Assembly (NCBI RefSeq): GCF_944390845.1
Contig: NZ_CALXRM010000015.1
Location: forward strand, 1-55,018
Direction: 5' to 3'
Source: an uncultured Brachyspira sp.
GTDB taxonomy: Bacteria; Spirochaetota; Brachyspiria; Brachyspirales; Brachyspiraceae
Length of the DNA stretch: 55,018 bases
The notes below the pieces were generated by a model that was given only the letters and a program-made list of their open reading frames with translations, was not told the DNA's origin and did no database searches. Both the position numbers and the translations under genes were made by a program. The stretch's first letter is position 1; every line of letters begins with the position of its first letter. Shown in pieces: positions 35,571-44,629 of the stretch.

Positions 35571-36885
35571 TAAAAAAGAATTAAAAAAATTATTTGTCTT
35601 CGATTGGAAAATATTAGCAGCTGTTATATTTTTAATGGTTGCTGGAGCTATAGCGGTATATTCTTCTACATACTCTCCGGAATCAGGAAAAACTAGCTGG
35701 ATGTTCTTGAAATTCATATTTTTCTGTGCTACTGGGCTTGTTTTGGTGTTTATAAGTATGTTTATAAATTACACAAAATTAGCTGAACATAGAATGTCTT
35801 TATATATACCTATGCTTGGGGTTCTTGTTCTAGTTTTAATACCTGGAGTAGGAACTACAGTAAATGGCAGCAGCAGCTGGTTATTTGGTATGCAGCCTTC
35901 TGAATTTGGTAAAATAGTTGTTATTATCTTCTTGGCTGGTTATTTGGATCAAATAGGTGATAAGATAAAAGAGATTAAATATTTTGCTTTGGCTGGTCTT
36001 TTTATATCAATACCAATAGGTTTAGTATTGCTTCAGCCTGACTTAGGTACTGTACTTGTATACTGTTTTATAGTATTTATAATGCTTTTTGTCGGCGGAG
36101 TTCCTACAAGATATATTATAGCATTAATAAGTATTGGTGTTGTAGGGCTTTCAATACCTATGTTCCTAGAATATAAAAGAATGTCTGATGATATAGATAA
36201 TATACTTTTTAACTTCTTATCTCAAAGAATATATATAGGTTATTTGGCAGGAATATTCCTTTTTGTATCTGCCCTACTCCTAACATTAAATTTCTATATG
36301 AACAGTAAATATGTAGGTTTATTATCATTTACATTCTTTGTATTATTCTTATGTACGGTAGCAGCTTTAACTTTCGATATAGGATTAAAAGAATATCAGA
36401 AACAAAGATTATTAGTATTCATGAACCCTCAATTAACAAGGCTAAGTTCAGGGTATAATATCATACAGTCACTTATAGCTGTAGGAAGCGGAGGTTTATT
36501 TGGTGAAGGATTTTTAAATGGAAGCCAATCGCAATTAAATTTCATACCTCAGCAGGTAAATGACTTCATATTCTCAAATATATGTGAGGAATGGGGATTT
36601 ATAGGAAGTGCATTAGTAGTTCTTGCCTATGCTGTTATCTTTATAAGAGGAACTATGGTAGCATATTTTGCCAAAGACAGATTAGGTGCTTTAATTGTAT
36701 CAGGTGTTGTTGCTATGTTTTTATGCCATGTTATAATTAATATTGGTATGGTTGTGGGAATGATGCCTATAACCGGTTTAACTTTGCCTTTTATAAGCAG
36801 CGGAGGATCATCTATTTGGACTTTTTCAATATCTATAGGTTTGATCTTCAATGTTGAGGCAAGAAGATATGTACATCAAGTTTAA
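35563..36885 (+). CDS. mrdB: Rod-shape SEDS glycosyltransferase RodA (MrdB)
   Basis: A 440-residue SEDS polymerase with ten or so membrane helices. Motifs seen are the PSEFGKIVVIIFLAGYL segment, the QPDLGTVLVY segment containing the catalytic aspartate, and the C-terminal TGLTLPFISSGGSSIW motif. It polymerises lipid II into glycan strands in partnership with PBP2. It is slightly longer than RodA of E. coli (370) because of extra sequence around residues 200-265, which adds hydrophobic segments. It starts within the end of mrdA and is followed after 11 bp by the PP2C phosphatase gene. Confidence 0.96.
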   Translation: MNDKKELKKLFVFDWKILAAVIFLMVAGAIAVYSSTYSPESGKTSWMFLKFIFFCATGLVLVFISMFINYTKLAEHRMSLYIPMLGVLVLVLIPGVGTTVNGSSSWLFGMQPSEFGKIVVIIFLAGYLDQIGDKIKEIKYFALAGLFISIPIGLVLLQPDLGTVLVYCFIVFIMLFVGGVPTRYIIALISIGVVGLSIPMFLEYKRMSDDIDNILFNFLSQRIYIGYLAGIFLFVSALLLTLNFYMNSKYVGLLSFTFFVLFLCTVAALTFDIGLKEYQKQRLLVFMNPQLTRLSSGYNIIQSLIAVGSGGLFGEGFLNGSQSQLNFIPQQVNDFIFSNICEEWGFIGSALVVLAYAVIFIRGTMVAYFAKDRLGALIVSGVVAMFLCHVIINIGMVVGMMPITGLTLPFISSGGSSIWTFSISIGLIFNVEARRYVHQV

Positions 36886-36896
36886 GAAGTTATAAA

Positions 36897-38051
36897 ATGA
36901 AAAGCAGTAATATTTTAACAGAAAAGGTTTTAATAGTTGATTCCAATATAGACTATGCAAATTTTTTACAAAGATTTCTAAAAGAATCAGGATATTTAGC
37001 TTATATAGCTTTATCCTGCGAAGAAGCTATAAATATGGCTTATGATAAAATACCGGATTGTATACTTGTAGATTATATGCTTCCTAATGCAGGTGCCGGA
37101 CGTATATCTCAGCATATAAAAAATGATAACATATTAAAAAACATAGCTATACTATTTTTAACAGCAACTGACAATAAAACCGAATGTTTAAAATCTTACG
37201 AATGCGGTGCTGACGGATTTTTCTTAAAATCTATGGACACAGATATTTTATTATTAAAAATGAAATCATATATAAGATTAAAAAAAGCAATAGAATCAAA
37301 TCTTATGTATATGAACATATTAAAACAAGATATTGAATATGCTTCAAAACTTCAAAAAACTATACTTTCTTATGGAAATACATCAATTCCCAAAAATGAC
37401 ATATCTATATACCATTATGCTCCTAATGAGGTTTCAGGCGATTATATTGGAATAAAATCTATTAATGATGGTTGGTATGCTATATTACTTGTAGACGTTT
37501 CAGGTCATGGAGTTGCTGCAAGTATGCTCACTATATTAATAAAGTCTTTTTTTGATTCGCATGCTGTAATTGATTCAAAAAATACTCAGCCGGCAGAATT
37601 TATAAAAACTTTGAATAGTTTCTTTATAGAAGAAAATTTTGATAAAAGTTTATTTGCTTCAGTGTTTTATGCTATATACAACAATGATACAGGCGATTTT
37701 ATATGTTCATCTGGCGGTGCTCCAAAGCCAATATACCATTCAAAAGATTCAACTGTTGATATTGACACAGAAGGCCCATTAGTTGGCATGGTGGAAGACA
37801 GCAGCTATTCTGATATAACAACTAAACTCAATCATAATGATTTATTATTTATATTTACTGACGGAGCTTATGAAATATTTGGAAATGATGGAAAAATGCT
37901 TGGAGATGACTGCTTAAAGAAGATATTCGTTAAACATTGTCATAAAAATGTAAATATAATGCAAGACTGTATTATCAAAGAATTAAAAACTTATTCTAAT
38001 AATATGCTTCCTGATGATATAAGCATGATTATATTAAGAAGAACTATATAA
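36897..38051 (+). CDS. Response regulator with PP2C/SpoIIE phosphatase domain
   Basis: A 384-residue fusion. Residues 1-125 form a receiver domain with phospho-acceptor Asp59, Thr89 and Lys111. A short helical linker precedes a PP2C/SpoIIE-type serine phosphatase (about 165-384). Its metal-binding motifs are S-G-D-Y, LLVDVSGHG, FTDGAYE and D-D-I-S-M. Such proteins usually reverse phosphorylation of anti-sigma-factor antagonists under two-component control. The gene is 11 bp after mrdB and likely co-transcribed, which links a signalling phosphatase to cell-wall elongation. The cognate kinase and the phosphoprotein target are not in the window. Confidence 0.92.
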   Translation: MKSSNILTEKVLIVDSNIDYANFLQRFLKESGYLAYIALSCEEAINMAYDKIPDCILVDYMLPNAGAGRISQHIKNDNILKNIAILFLTATDNKTECLKSYECGADGFFLKSMDTDILLLKMKSYIRLKKAIESNLMYMNILKQDIEYASKLQKTILSYGNTSIPKNDISIYHYAPNEVSGDYIGIKSINDGWYAILLVDVSGHGVAASMLTILIKSFFDSHAVIDSKNTQPAEFIKTLNSFFIEENFDKSLFASVFYAIYNNDTGDFICSSGGAPKPIYHSKDSTVDIDTEGPLVGMVEDSSYSDITTKLNHNDLLFIFTDGAYEIFGNDGKMLGDDCLKKIFVKHCHKNVNIMQDCIIKELKTYSNNMLPDDISMIILRRTI

Positions 38052-38140
38052 ATTTACATTAAATTTTATTTCCTATATCAAAAAAATATGATAACTAAAT
38101 ATTTTATTATTACGATAATAATTATGATAACAAAATCTAG

Positions 38141-38169
38141 TTGACATATTATTGTTTTATCTATATTAT
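38141..38169 (+). promoter_or_regulatory. Promoter of the FlbB-like gene
   Basis: TTGACA (38141-38146), a 17-bp spacer and TATTAT (38164-38169) lie 34 bp upstream of the start codon. Confidence 0.65.
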
Positions 38170-38202
38170 TGTTAGCAAATATTATTAAGGTGAACAAAGG
38201 TT

Positions 38203-38928
38203 ATGAGATTAAAAATAGCGATTTTAACTATAGTCAATTTAATAGCATTTATAGCATTACTTTATATGTTTGATATCTTTGGAGTTGTAAACTATTATAC
38301 TTTAATGCGTAATAAAATAGCCCCTAATGTTCCGGGTTTTTTAACTAAATTTACACAAAAACAAAGAGTAGAAGATATGACACTACTTGCAAGAGAAGAT
38401 TTAAATAAAATGAGAGAATCTTTCAATTTAAGAGAAAAAGATTTACAGGCTCAGGAATCTTTAATAGCAAGCAGAGCATTAGAATTAAATACTCAATCTG
38501 AATTAATAGAACAAGACAGACAGAACCTATTAAATGCTTGGTCTAATTATCAAGCAACTATGGACGAATCTTCTCAATATCAATTGGTATTGACAGATTT
38601 GGCTAATAAAATCAACAGTATGCCTCCTCAAAATTCTGTAGCATTACTTAATCAGTTGGCTGCTAATGGTTCTGATGACTTAATCATAGACGTATTATTA
38701 GAAATGGATTCTATAGCTGCAGCTGAAGGAAGAAACAGTACTACTTCTTACCTTTTAAGTTTGATGGATCCAAATGTTGCTGCTAGAATATTAGAAAAAT
38801 ATGAAGCTAGATCTAATCCTGGCAACAATACAGTACCTTCTTCACCTAATGATTTCCCAAATTATTTACCTGATCAAATGAATAATGATGCTATGTTAAA
38901 TGAAGGCATCATGGATATGGGTGCGTAA
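38203..38928 (+). CDS. flbB: FlbB/MotE-like flagellar collar protein
   Basis: A 241-residue protein with one N-terminal membrane helix (about residues 5-27). A long coiled coil follows (about 55-115), then a C-terminal module (about 130-205) with the MDPNVAARILEKY motif found in MgtE-N/MotE-type domains. A Pro/Asn-rich tail ends the protein. This matches FlbB, the inner protein of the spirochaete periplasmic-flagellar collar that organises stators. Alternative: another MotE-like chaperone. It stands alone behind a good promoter and ahead of a terminator, outside the usual flagellar operon. Assignment is by architecture and short motifs. Confidence 0.65.
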   Translation: MRLKIAILTIVNLIAFIALLYMFDIFGVVNYYTLMRNKIAPNVPGFLTKFTQKQRVEDMTLLAREDLNKMRESFNLREKDLQAQESLIASRALELNTQSELIEQDRQNLLNAWSNYQATMDESSQYQLVLTDLANKINSMPPQNSVALLNQLAANGSDDLIIDVLLEMDSIAAAEGRNSTTSYLLSLMDPNVAARILEKYEARSNPGNNTVPSSPNDFPNYLPDQMNNDAMLNEGIMDMGA

Positions 38929-38952
38929 AAAATAATATATTAAGTATAAAAT

Positions 38953-38988
38953 AAAGCCCTTCTTAAATATTTAAGTTGGGCTTTTTTA
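38953..38988 (+). terminator. Terminator after the FlbB-like gene
   Basis: AAAGCCC and GGGCTTT arms enclose a second short palindrome and are followed by a T run. Confidence 0.85.
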
Positions 38989-39009
38989 TTTAACCTAATT
39001 AAATAAATA

Positions 39010-39038
39010 TTGACAAATAGACTCTTATAAGATATAAA
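39010..39038 (+). promoter_or_regulatory. Promoter of the tandem unknown exported genes
   Basis: TTGACA (39010-39015), a 17-bp spacer and TATAAA (39033-39038) lie 32 bp upstream of the next start codon. Confidence 0.6.
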
Positions 39039-39070
39039 TATTTCATTATAATTTGGGAGGATTATAACAT

Positions 39071-39646
39071 ATGAAAAAAATCGTATTAATATTAACTATT
39101 TTATTTTATTTTAACCTTTATTCACAAAATATTAATGAAAAGCCAATGAAGGTAAATGAAAAGTATTTTACTGAAAATGGAAACTTAAAGGATAACAGAA
39201 AATTATCAACTTATGCTATTAGAAAAATAAGATTCACAGATAATTCGTCTTATGAAATGCTAATATCAAAAAATAATAATTGGTACTATTATACTCTTTT
39301 TCAAATAGAACAAAGCAATAAATATAAATATATTGGTACTATTGCTTTAAAAAGTTTTAATCAGAATATAGAAGGACTTATTGGCAGCATAGTATATAAA
39401 GATAATTATTTTACTATAGAGCATAGTATTATGTCAACTTTAAAAATGTATATAACATTCAAATATAACGATGATAAAAAAATATACTTAGATAAAGCCA
39501 GCATGATTATAGAAGTTATTGAGAACAATGCAGACGAAATGAAAAAAACCGCTAAACAAGTTGATGGTAATGTAGTACCAAACAAAATTTTATATAAAGA
39601 TGTTACAATGGATATGATAAACAAATTATTGAGTCTTGATATATAA
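39071..39646 (+). CDS. Exported protein of unknown function, copy 1
   Basis: A 191-residue protein with a Sec signal (about residues 1-19, Y-S-Q). I do not recognise a family. The mature sequence is beta-strand rich with many Tyr and Lys. Conserved stretches shared with the next gene are YFTENGNLKDN, IRKIRF, DNSSYEM, NNWYYYTLFQI, KYIGTIAL, KDNYFTIEHSIM, MYITFKYN and NKILYKDVT near the C-terminus. It lacks cysteine and lipobox. It is the first gene of a two-gene tandem pair behind a good promoter, with a GGGAGG ribosome-binding site. A periplasmic beta-barrel-like or lipocalin-like fold is a guess. Confidence 0.7.
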   Translation: MKKIVLILTILFYFNLYSQNINEKPMKVNEKYFTENGNLKDNRKLSTYAIRKIRFTDNSSYEMLISKNNNWYYYTLFQIEQSNKYKYIGTIALKSFNQNIEGLIGSIVYKDNYFTIEHSIMSTLKMYITFKYNDDKKIYLDKASMIIEVIENNADEMKKTAKQVDGNVVPNKILYKDVTMDMINKLLSLDI

Positions 39647-39680
39647 AAAGTTATAAATATATTTATGGAAATCATCAGCT

Positions 39681-40241
39681 ATGAAAAAAATTGTATTAAT
39701 ATTAACTATACTATTTTCTTTTAATATATATGCTCAAGATTCTAATCCTATAAAAATAGATGAAAGTTATTTCACTGATAATGGTAATTTAAAAGAAGAT
39801 AGTGATTTAAAAATCAATGTGATAAGAAAAATGAGATTCAAAGATAATAGTACCTATGAAATGATAATATTAAAAAATAAATATTGGTATTATTATACTT
39901 TATTTCAAATAGTAAAAAATAATCAATATAAATATATTGGCAGTATTCCATTAAATACTGAAATATTCAATATAGACGGGTTTACTGCTAATGTAGTTTA
40001 TAAAAATAATTATTTTACTCTTGAACATCATATAATGAATAACAGAAAATTATATATAACATTTAAATATAATAATGATGATAAAAAAATATATTTAGAT
40101 AAAGTTACTATGCTTGAAATAAGCAATACAGCAAATAAAATAGCCACAAATCAATATAACGGTAATGTAACACAGAACAAAATTCTATACAAAGATGTTA
40201 CAAAAGAAATAATATCTAAATCATTAAACATAGAGTTATAA
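39681..40241 (+). CDS. Exported protein of unknown function, copy 2
   Basis: A 186-residue paralogue of the preceding gene, with a signal peptide ending in Y-A-Q. The two align along their whole length, with the same order of YFTDNGNLKED, IRKMRF, YWYYYTLFQI, YKNNYFTLEHHIM and NKILYKDVT blocks. The segment between the YITFKYN and C-terminal NKILYKDVT blocks is more divergent. It starts 34 bp after copy 1 and ends 4 bp before the phosphodiesterase gene. No enzymatic motif was recognised. Confidence 0.7.
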   Translation: MKKIVLILTILFSFNIYAQDSNPIKIDESYFTDNGNLKEDSDLKINVIRKMRFKDNSTYEMIILKNKYWYYYTLFQIVKNNQYKYIGSIPLNTEIFNIDGFTANVVYKNNYFTLEHHIMNNRKLYITFKYNNDDKKIYLDKVTMLEISNTANKIATNQYNGNVTQNKILYKDVTKEIISKSLNIEL

Positions 40242-40245
40242 TAGT

Positions 40246-40776
40246 ATGAGAGCATTTTTAGCATTAAACTTAAACGAAGAAATTAAAAATAAATATTCTA
40301 ATATACTTAGAATAAATGAAAAAACAGCAGAATTAAAAAAAGTATCAAAAGATAAAATGCATATAACATTAGTATTTTTTGATAATATAAAAGAAGAACA
40401 AATAGAGTTAATAAAAAAAGAAGTGATAAATTCCTCACCTACCCCATTTAATATAAACTTTGAAAATATTTCTTACTTCACAAATAAATTCAAAGATATC
40501 AATGTTATATTTGTAAAAGCTGTAAGTGAAGAATTAGAAAACTATGTAAAAACTTTAAAAAATAAATTAGATAATATAGAAAATCTAAAATATGACAGAA
40601 AGGATTTTAAATCTCATTTAACTTTAGCAAGACTAAAAAGAGTATATAACAATCAAAAATTAAAAGAAAACATTGAAGAAATAGAATTTACAGCATCATC
40701 TTTTTTAGCTAATTCTATAACTTTATATAAAAGCGACTTTGTAAATTACACAGAAATTTTCACTGTTAATTTCTAA
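40246..40776 (+). CDS. thpR: RNA 2',3'-cyclic phosphodiesterase (LigT/ThpR family)
   Basis: A 176-residue 2H phosphoesterase. The two catalytic H-x-T motifs are His39-Ile-Thr41 in KMHITLVF and His124-Leu-Thr126 in SHLTLAR. The N-terminal MRAFLALNLNEEIK is typical for the family. It opens 2',3'-cyclic phosphate ends of RNA, and can join or cleave 2'-5' linkages in vitro. It is 4 bp from the end of the second unknown exported gene and ends at a strong terminator, so it is probably the last gene of that operon. No shared pathway with those genes is apparent. Confidence 0.92.
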   Translation: MRAFLALNLNEEIKNKYSNILRINEKTAELKKVSKDKMHITLVFFDNIKEEQIELIKKEVINSSPTPFNINFENISYFTNKFKDINVIFVKAVSEELENYVKTLKNKLDNIENLKYDRKDFKSHLTLARLKRVYNNQKLKENIEEIEFTASSFLANSITLYKSDFVNYTEIFTVNF

Positions 40777-40800
40777 TAGTATTACAAAATTATAAAAAAT

Positions 40801-40834
40801 AAACAATGGAATTATTTTATTAATTCCATTGTTT
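40801..40834. terminator. Bidirectional terminator, thpR/nitroreductase
   Basis: A perfect 14-bp stem (AAACAATGGAATTA and TAATTCCATTGTTT) with a 6-nt loop lies between convergent genes. Confidence 0.85.
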
Positions 40835-40857
40835 AAATAATATTTAGTTATAAATAA

Positions 40858-41397
40858 TTATAACTTTTTAAAACCATTAAACCAAGCTCTTTCATTAAAA
40901 GTTTTTTTATCGGTATTCAATTTTACTTCTTCATCTGCATATCCAACAGGCAATATACAAACTAATTTATACTCTTTATCGACATTAAGTTTTTCGGCAA
41001 TCTTTGAAGCTATATCATCATTATCTGTAATATGACCTTCATACCAGCAGCTTTCATAACCTAATGCCTTAATAGCTAAAAGCATATTTTCAATAGCAGC
41101 AGAATAATCTTGAACACTATAACATCTATCTCTGTATGCATATATTTTCTGACTCAATACACATATTAATGCAGGAGCAGTTTCACATATTGGAGGATCA
41201 ATCAAATTCTTTATTTCGGATAATAGTTGTTCATCATCTACAGCAATTAATGATACAGTTTGTTTATTGCATCCTGAAGGAGCAGCAAGTCCGGCTTCCA
41301 TGATTTTTACTAAATCATCTTTAGAAACTTTTATATCTTTATATTTTCCTCTATAACTAGAACGGTTCATAATAATATTTAATAAATTATTTTCCAT
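40858..41397 (-). CDS. Nitroreductase-family protein
   Basis: A 179-residue FMN-dependent nitroreductase. The start at 41395-41397 follows AGGAA. A longer frame begins 24 codons upstream but adds only a hydrophobic non-conserved stretch. The family signatures are N-R-S-S-Y-R-G-K-Y near residue 10, AGLAAPSGCNKQTVSLI (FMN site) and the EGHITDNDDIASKIAEKLNV region. Such enzymes use NAD(P)H to reduce nitro compounds or quinones, and some act as flavin reductases or dehydropteridine reductases. It is convergent with thpR and divergent from the flavin reductase. A single gene, no operon partner. Confidence 0.88.
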   Translation of the reverse strand: MENNLLNIIMNRSSYRGKYKDIKVSKDDLVKIMEAGLAAPSGCNKQTVSLIAVDDEQLLSEIKNLIDPPICETAPALICVLSQKIYAYRDRCYSVQDYSAAIENMLLAIKALGYESCWYEGHITDNDDIASKIAEKLNVDKEYKLVCILPVGYADEEVKLNTDKKTFNERAWFNGFKKL

Positions 41398-41577
41398 AAA
41401 AACATTCCTAAAAAATAAATTTGATAATAAAAATATAATGATTTTTTTTAATTTTTCAATATATGCCAATTAATAGCTTTACTAAAAGTTAGTTTCTTAC
41501 TTTTTTGTTCGTACTTGTTTTTTATTATCAATTAATTATCATGTAGAATATTTTTTAATATTAAGGAGTATTTAATC

Positions 41578-42081
41578 ATGGAAAAAATAAATTTAGCAAA
41601 AGCATCAAAAATTACTTCTCCAAATCCTGTTGCATTAGTATGCACTAAAAAGCCTGACGGAAGTACTAATCTTGCTGCAGTATCTTGGTACACTTATTTA
41701 TCTTACAATCCAAATATGATAGCTTATGCAATGGCTAAAACTTCATATAGCGGTGAAATGGTTCGTGAGAATAAAAAAGTTATAATTACAATTCCAAGTG
41801 AAAATATCAAGGGAATAGTTATGGGATGCGGTATGTGCAGTGGAAGAGATACTAATAAAATAGAAGAATTAGGAATAAAAATGCAGGAACTACCTACAAG
41901 CGATATACAAATTCCAGTTCACAGTACCGCTGCTATACAATGTAATTTAAAAGAATTTATTGAAACAGGAGATCATTATTTATATATATGCAATGTTGAA
42001 GAAGTATATGCAGACTATAAAGAAAAGGCCGTATTTTCTTGGGAAGGTTATAGTAAAATAGCATCAGCTAAAGAGGAATAA
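41578..42081 (+). CDS. Flavin reductase family protein (flavoredoxin-like)
   Basis: A 167-residue FMN-binding split-barrel protein. The N-terminal NPVALVCTKKPDGSTNLAAVSWYTYLSYNP segment and the YSGEMVRENKKVIITIPSE segment are the FMN-binding signatures of the flavin reductase/flavoredoxin family. Cys82-Cys85 (G-C-G-M-C-S-G) form a C-x2-C that may be redox active or bind metal. These proteins supply reduced flavin or transfer electrons. It lies divergent from the nitroreductase with a GGAG ribosome-binding site, and terminates before the convergent DUF285 gene. Confidence 0.88.
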   Translation: MEKINLAKASKITSPNPVALVCTKKPDGSTNLAAVSWYTYLSYNPNMIAYAMAKTSYSGEMVRENKKVIITIPSENIKGIVMGCGMCSGRDTNKIEELGIKMQELPTSDIQIPVHSTAAIQCNLKEFIETGDHYLYICNVEEVYADYKEKAVFSWEGYSKIASAKEE

Positions 42082-42101
42082 TTATTAGTTTATCAATTTT
42101 A

Positions 42102-42142
42102 GGCTTTGTCTTATAAATATTGCATTTTAATAAGGCAAAGCC
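42102..42142. terminator. Terminator between flavin reductase and DUF285 genes
   Basis: GGCTTTGTCTTAT and ATAAGGCAAAGCC arms pair with one wobble. It lies between convergent genes. Confidence 0.75.
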
Positions 42143-42157
42143 AAATTATTTTAATTA

Positions 42158-44527
42158 TTAAAACTTTTCTGTCAATCTTAAATCCCATATTAAAAGTATA
42201 AGCCAAGTATATATGAATCTATTACTTGCATTATTAAACTCTATATTAATTTTTATTTTTTCATCATAGTTAGTTTCGTTATTTATAATTTTTGTTCTTA
42301 TATAAAATTCTTGATTATTATATGAATCTTTAAAAGAATAACCATTAATTTCGTAATAACTTTTATGTTCTGTATTCATATCATATCTTTGAGAAAATGC
42401 TTTTATTGTACCGTAGTTTATTTCTATATTTTGTAATTTGTTTAATGCTTCTTCTAAATTATTTATTTTTATATTTGTAAACTGCATTATAGGCTGTGAT
42501 AATTCATAATCTTCAAGCTGTTTTTTCCATTTTGATATAATTTCTTCATCCATTTCTATAGGACTTGATAAACTTACAAAATAATTATTATTTATATTCA
42601 CTGTATTATCATCGCAGTTGGTATAACTTCCATCGCCTGAATATCTGAATGTTGTTATAAAATTATTATTTTCATCAAACAAATTCCAAACTAAATTAAT
42701 TGCAAATTTATTCATTATTGTATTATCAATAAATATTTCTTTGAAAAAATTGAAATCGTACTTTTTACCTGTTAATAAAATTTTTATTAAATTTCTGCTT
42801 TGATTTTTTATAATATTCGGAATTTCTTTCTTTATGTATTTAATTTCTTCTTTTGTACTATCATCAAAATCTTTAGGTATTTGTTTTAATATTTTATTTT
42901 CTTTGATATCAAAAAACTCTATAGTATAATCGTTTTTCAAAATTATTTTATATTGATTATTATTTATTATTTTCTCACCGTTTTTATCAAAATCAAAATT
43001 TGGTATAGCTTTTAATCCGAATTCATAAACACTCAAATTATTTTCTTCTGCTATATCCTGAATTATTCTTTCTGCCATCTCTTTTACTTCAGATTTTTTA
43101 CTTTTCTTAAACACATTATAAAGCATATTAACAGCATATTTACTGTTTTTATTGATAGAACATACAAGTAAACATAATTTAGAATCTTTTTCTTTTTTAT
43201 AAATTTCTCTTAATGCTTCATCGCCTCCATATATTCCATACATAATGAGAGAAGTTTCTTTATTAGTGATTGTGTATATTGTTTTAATTGCATTTATAAA
43301 TGATTTTTTATCAAGCAAATTTATAATATAATCTATTTGTTTTATTCTGTAGGCTTCTCTTTTTAATTCTAAATATGATAAGTAAATATATTTTATTATT
43401 CTTTTATCTATATTTTCTATTTTTATATCATCTATAAATTTTACTTTTTTATCATCTTTTTTATTATAGTTTTTATCTATATAATTATAAACTTCTTCTA
43501 TACTATTAAAACTTTCAATATAATTTGGTATTAACTCTTTTAATTCATTATAAAAATTATTTATTAAATATCTTTTAAGCAGATTAAGTTTTTTATTTTT
43601 ATGGTTTTCTATAATTTTGTATATTTCTTTGACATTGTTTTTTATAAAATCATATAAATTATTTTTTTCTTCTTTATCTAAAGTTAAAGCATATAAATAA
43701 ATTTTGAATTTAAAAGTTAATTCTAATGCAGAATCTTTATTAAAATTACTCATATCCGTAATATTATCAATATTCCAATCATCTAAATTCTGATTGAATG
43801 ATGATGTATTTGAAAACATACTTCCTACATCTTTTAATTTTTTTGTATTCCAATTATTAATAGGGCGATTAAAATCTATTGCAAACATAAACATGCATCT
43901 CATATTAGTAACATTGCTTACATTCCAATTATTAAGAGACTGATTAAATGCATAAGCTAATGAAAACATACCAGACATCTCTTTTACTTTAGAAGTATCC
44001 CATTTAAATAAAGGCTGATTGAATCTATATGCAGATGAAAACATACCAGCCATATTTTCTACATTACTTACATTCCAATCATTTATATTTTGATTAAAAC
44101 TCTCAGCACGATTAAACATATCGCTCATACTTTGAACTTTACTTACATTCCAATTATTAAGAGGCTGATTAAAACTTTTAGCATTCATAAACATGCTATT
44201 CATATTTGTAACATTGCTTACGTCCCAATCATTCAAAGGCTGATTAAATTTTTCAGCCAAGAAAAACATATAGGCTGTATTTTTCACTTTAGATACATTC
44301 CATTTACTAATATCTTTATTAAAATTCCTATTAGCAGAAAACATACCAGCCATATTTTCTACATTAGAAGTATCCCAATTTTCTATACCATCATAATTAT
44401 CTCTATTAAAAAAATCAAATAAGTTTGACATGTCAGTTATTAAGCTTGTATCTATATCGCCCAAGTAAATACTTTCATCTGTTACTAAATCTCTTAATTC
44501 TTTCCTGCTTGTAGGTTTATATTTCAT
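42158..44527 (-). CDS. DUF285 (BspA-type) repeat protein fused to DUF4132-like domain
   Basis: A 789-residue protein with no signal peptide. Residues about 36-262 contain seven or so tandem 33-residue repeats with the W-N-V-S-N-V-x-N-M-x-x-M-F-x-x-A-x-x-FNQ-x-L pattern of DUF285/BspA leucine-rich-type repeats. The middle (about 270-555) is lysine-rich and mostly helical. Residues about 575-690 resemble DUF4132: SRNLIKILLTGKKYDFN, the INLVWNLFDENNN block and the WKKQLEDYELSQPIMQF segment. DUF285 repeats are common in surface proteins of host-associated bacteria, but without a signal this protein would be cytoplasmic. A 28-bp repeat-borne promoter (44601-44628) points at it. Confidence 0.82.
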   Translation of the reverse strand: MKYKPTSRKELRDLVTDESIYLGDIDTSLITDMSNLFDFFNRDNYDGIENWDTSNVENMAGMFSANRNFNKDISKWNVSKVKNTAYMFFLAEKFNQPLNDWDVSNVTNMNSMFMNAKSFNQPLNNWNVSKVQSMSDMFNRAESFNQNINDWNVSNVENMAGMFSSAYRFNQPLFKWDTSKVKEMSGMFSLAYAFNQSLNNWNVSNVTNMRCMFMFAIDFNRPINNWNTKKLKDVGSMFSNTSSFNQNLDDWNIDNITDMSNFNKDSALELTFKFKIYLYALTLDKEEKNNLYDFIKNNVKEIYKIIENHKNKKLNLLKRYLINNFYNELKELIPNYIESFNSIEEVYNYIDKNYNKKDDKKVKFIDDIKIENIDKRIIKYIYLSYLELKREAYRIKQIDYIINLLDKKSFINAIKTIYTITNKETSLIMYGIYGGDEALREIYKKEKDSKLCLLVCSINKNSKYAVNMLYNVFKKSKKSEVKEMAERIIQDIAEENNLSVYEFGLKAIPNFDFDKNGEKIINNNQYKIILKNDYTIEFFDIKENKILKQIPKDFDDSTKEEIKYIKKEIPNIIKNQSRNLIKILLTGKKYDFNFFKEIFIDNTIMNKFAINLVWNLFDENNNFITTFRYSGDGSYTNCDDNTVNINNNYFVSLSSPIEMDEEIISKWKKQLEDYELSQPIMQFTNIKINNLEEALNKLQNIEINYGTIKAFSQRYDMNTEHKSYYEINGYSFKDSYNNQEFYIRTKIINNETNYDEKIKINIEFNNASNRFIYTWLILLIWDLRLTEKF

Positions 44528-44600
44528 TTTTATTCCTATTTCTTGTGAATATAGTATTTATGATTTTATATTATGTATTAATTATTACAATACTTTGTTT

Positions 44601-44628
44601 ATATACCTAAACAACTATATTTTGTCAA
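44601..44628 (-). promoter_or_regulatory. 28-bp conserved promoter-like element, copy D1
   Basis: The reverse complement is identical to copies A, C and D2. TTGACA and TATATA with 17-bp spacing lie about 75 bp upstream of the DUF285 start, pointing at it. Confidence 0.65.
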
Positions 44629-44629
44629 T

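Noticed and set aside
41398-41469. Longer N-terminus for the nitroreductase
   Set aside because: The extra 24 residues are hydrophobic and not part of the family; AGGAA precedes the ATG at 41395-41397 instead.
44090-44422. 110-codon + strand frame opposite the DUF285 repeats
   Set aside because: Antisense to a tandem-repeat coding region; its repetitive His/Ile sequence follows from the repeats.
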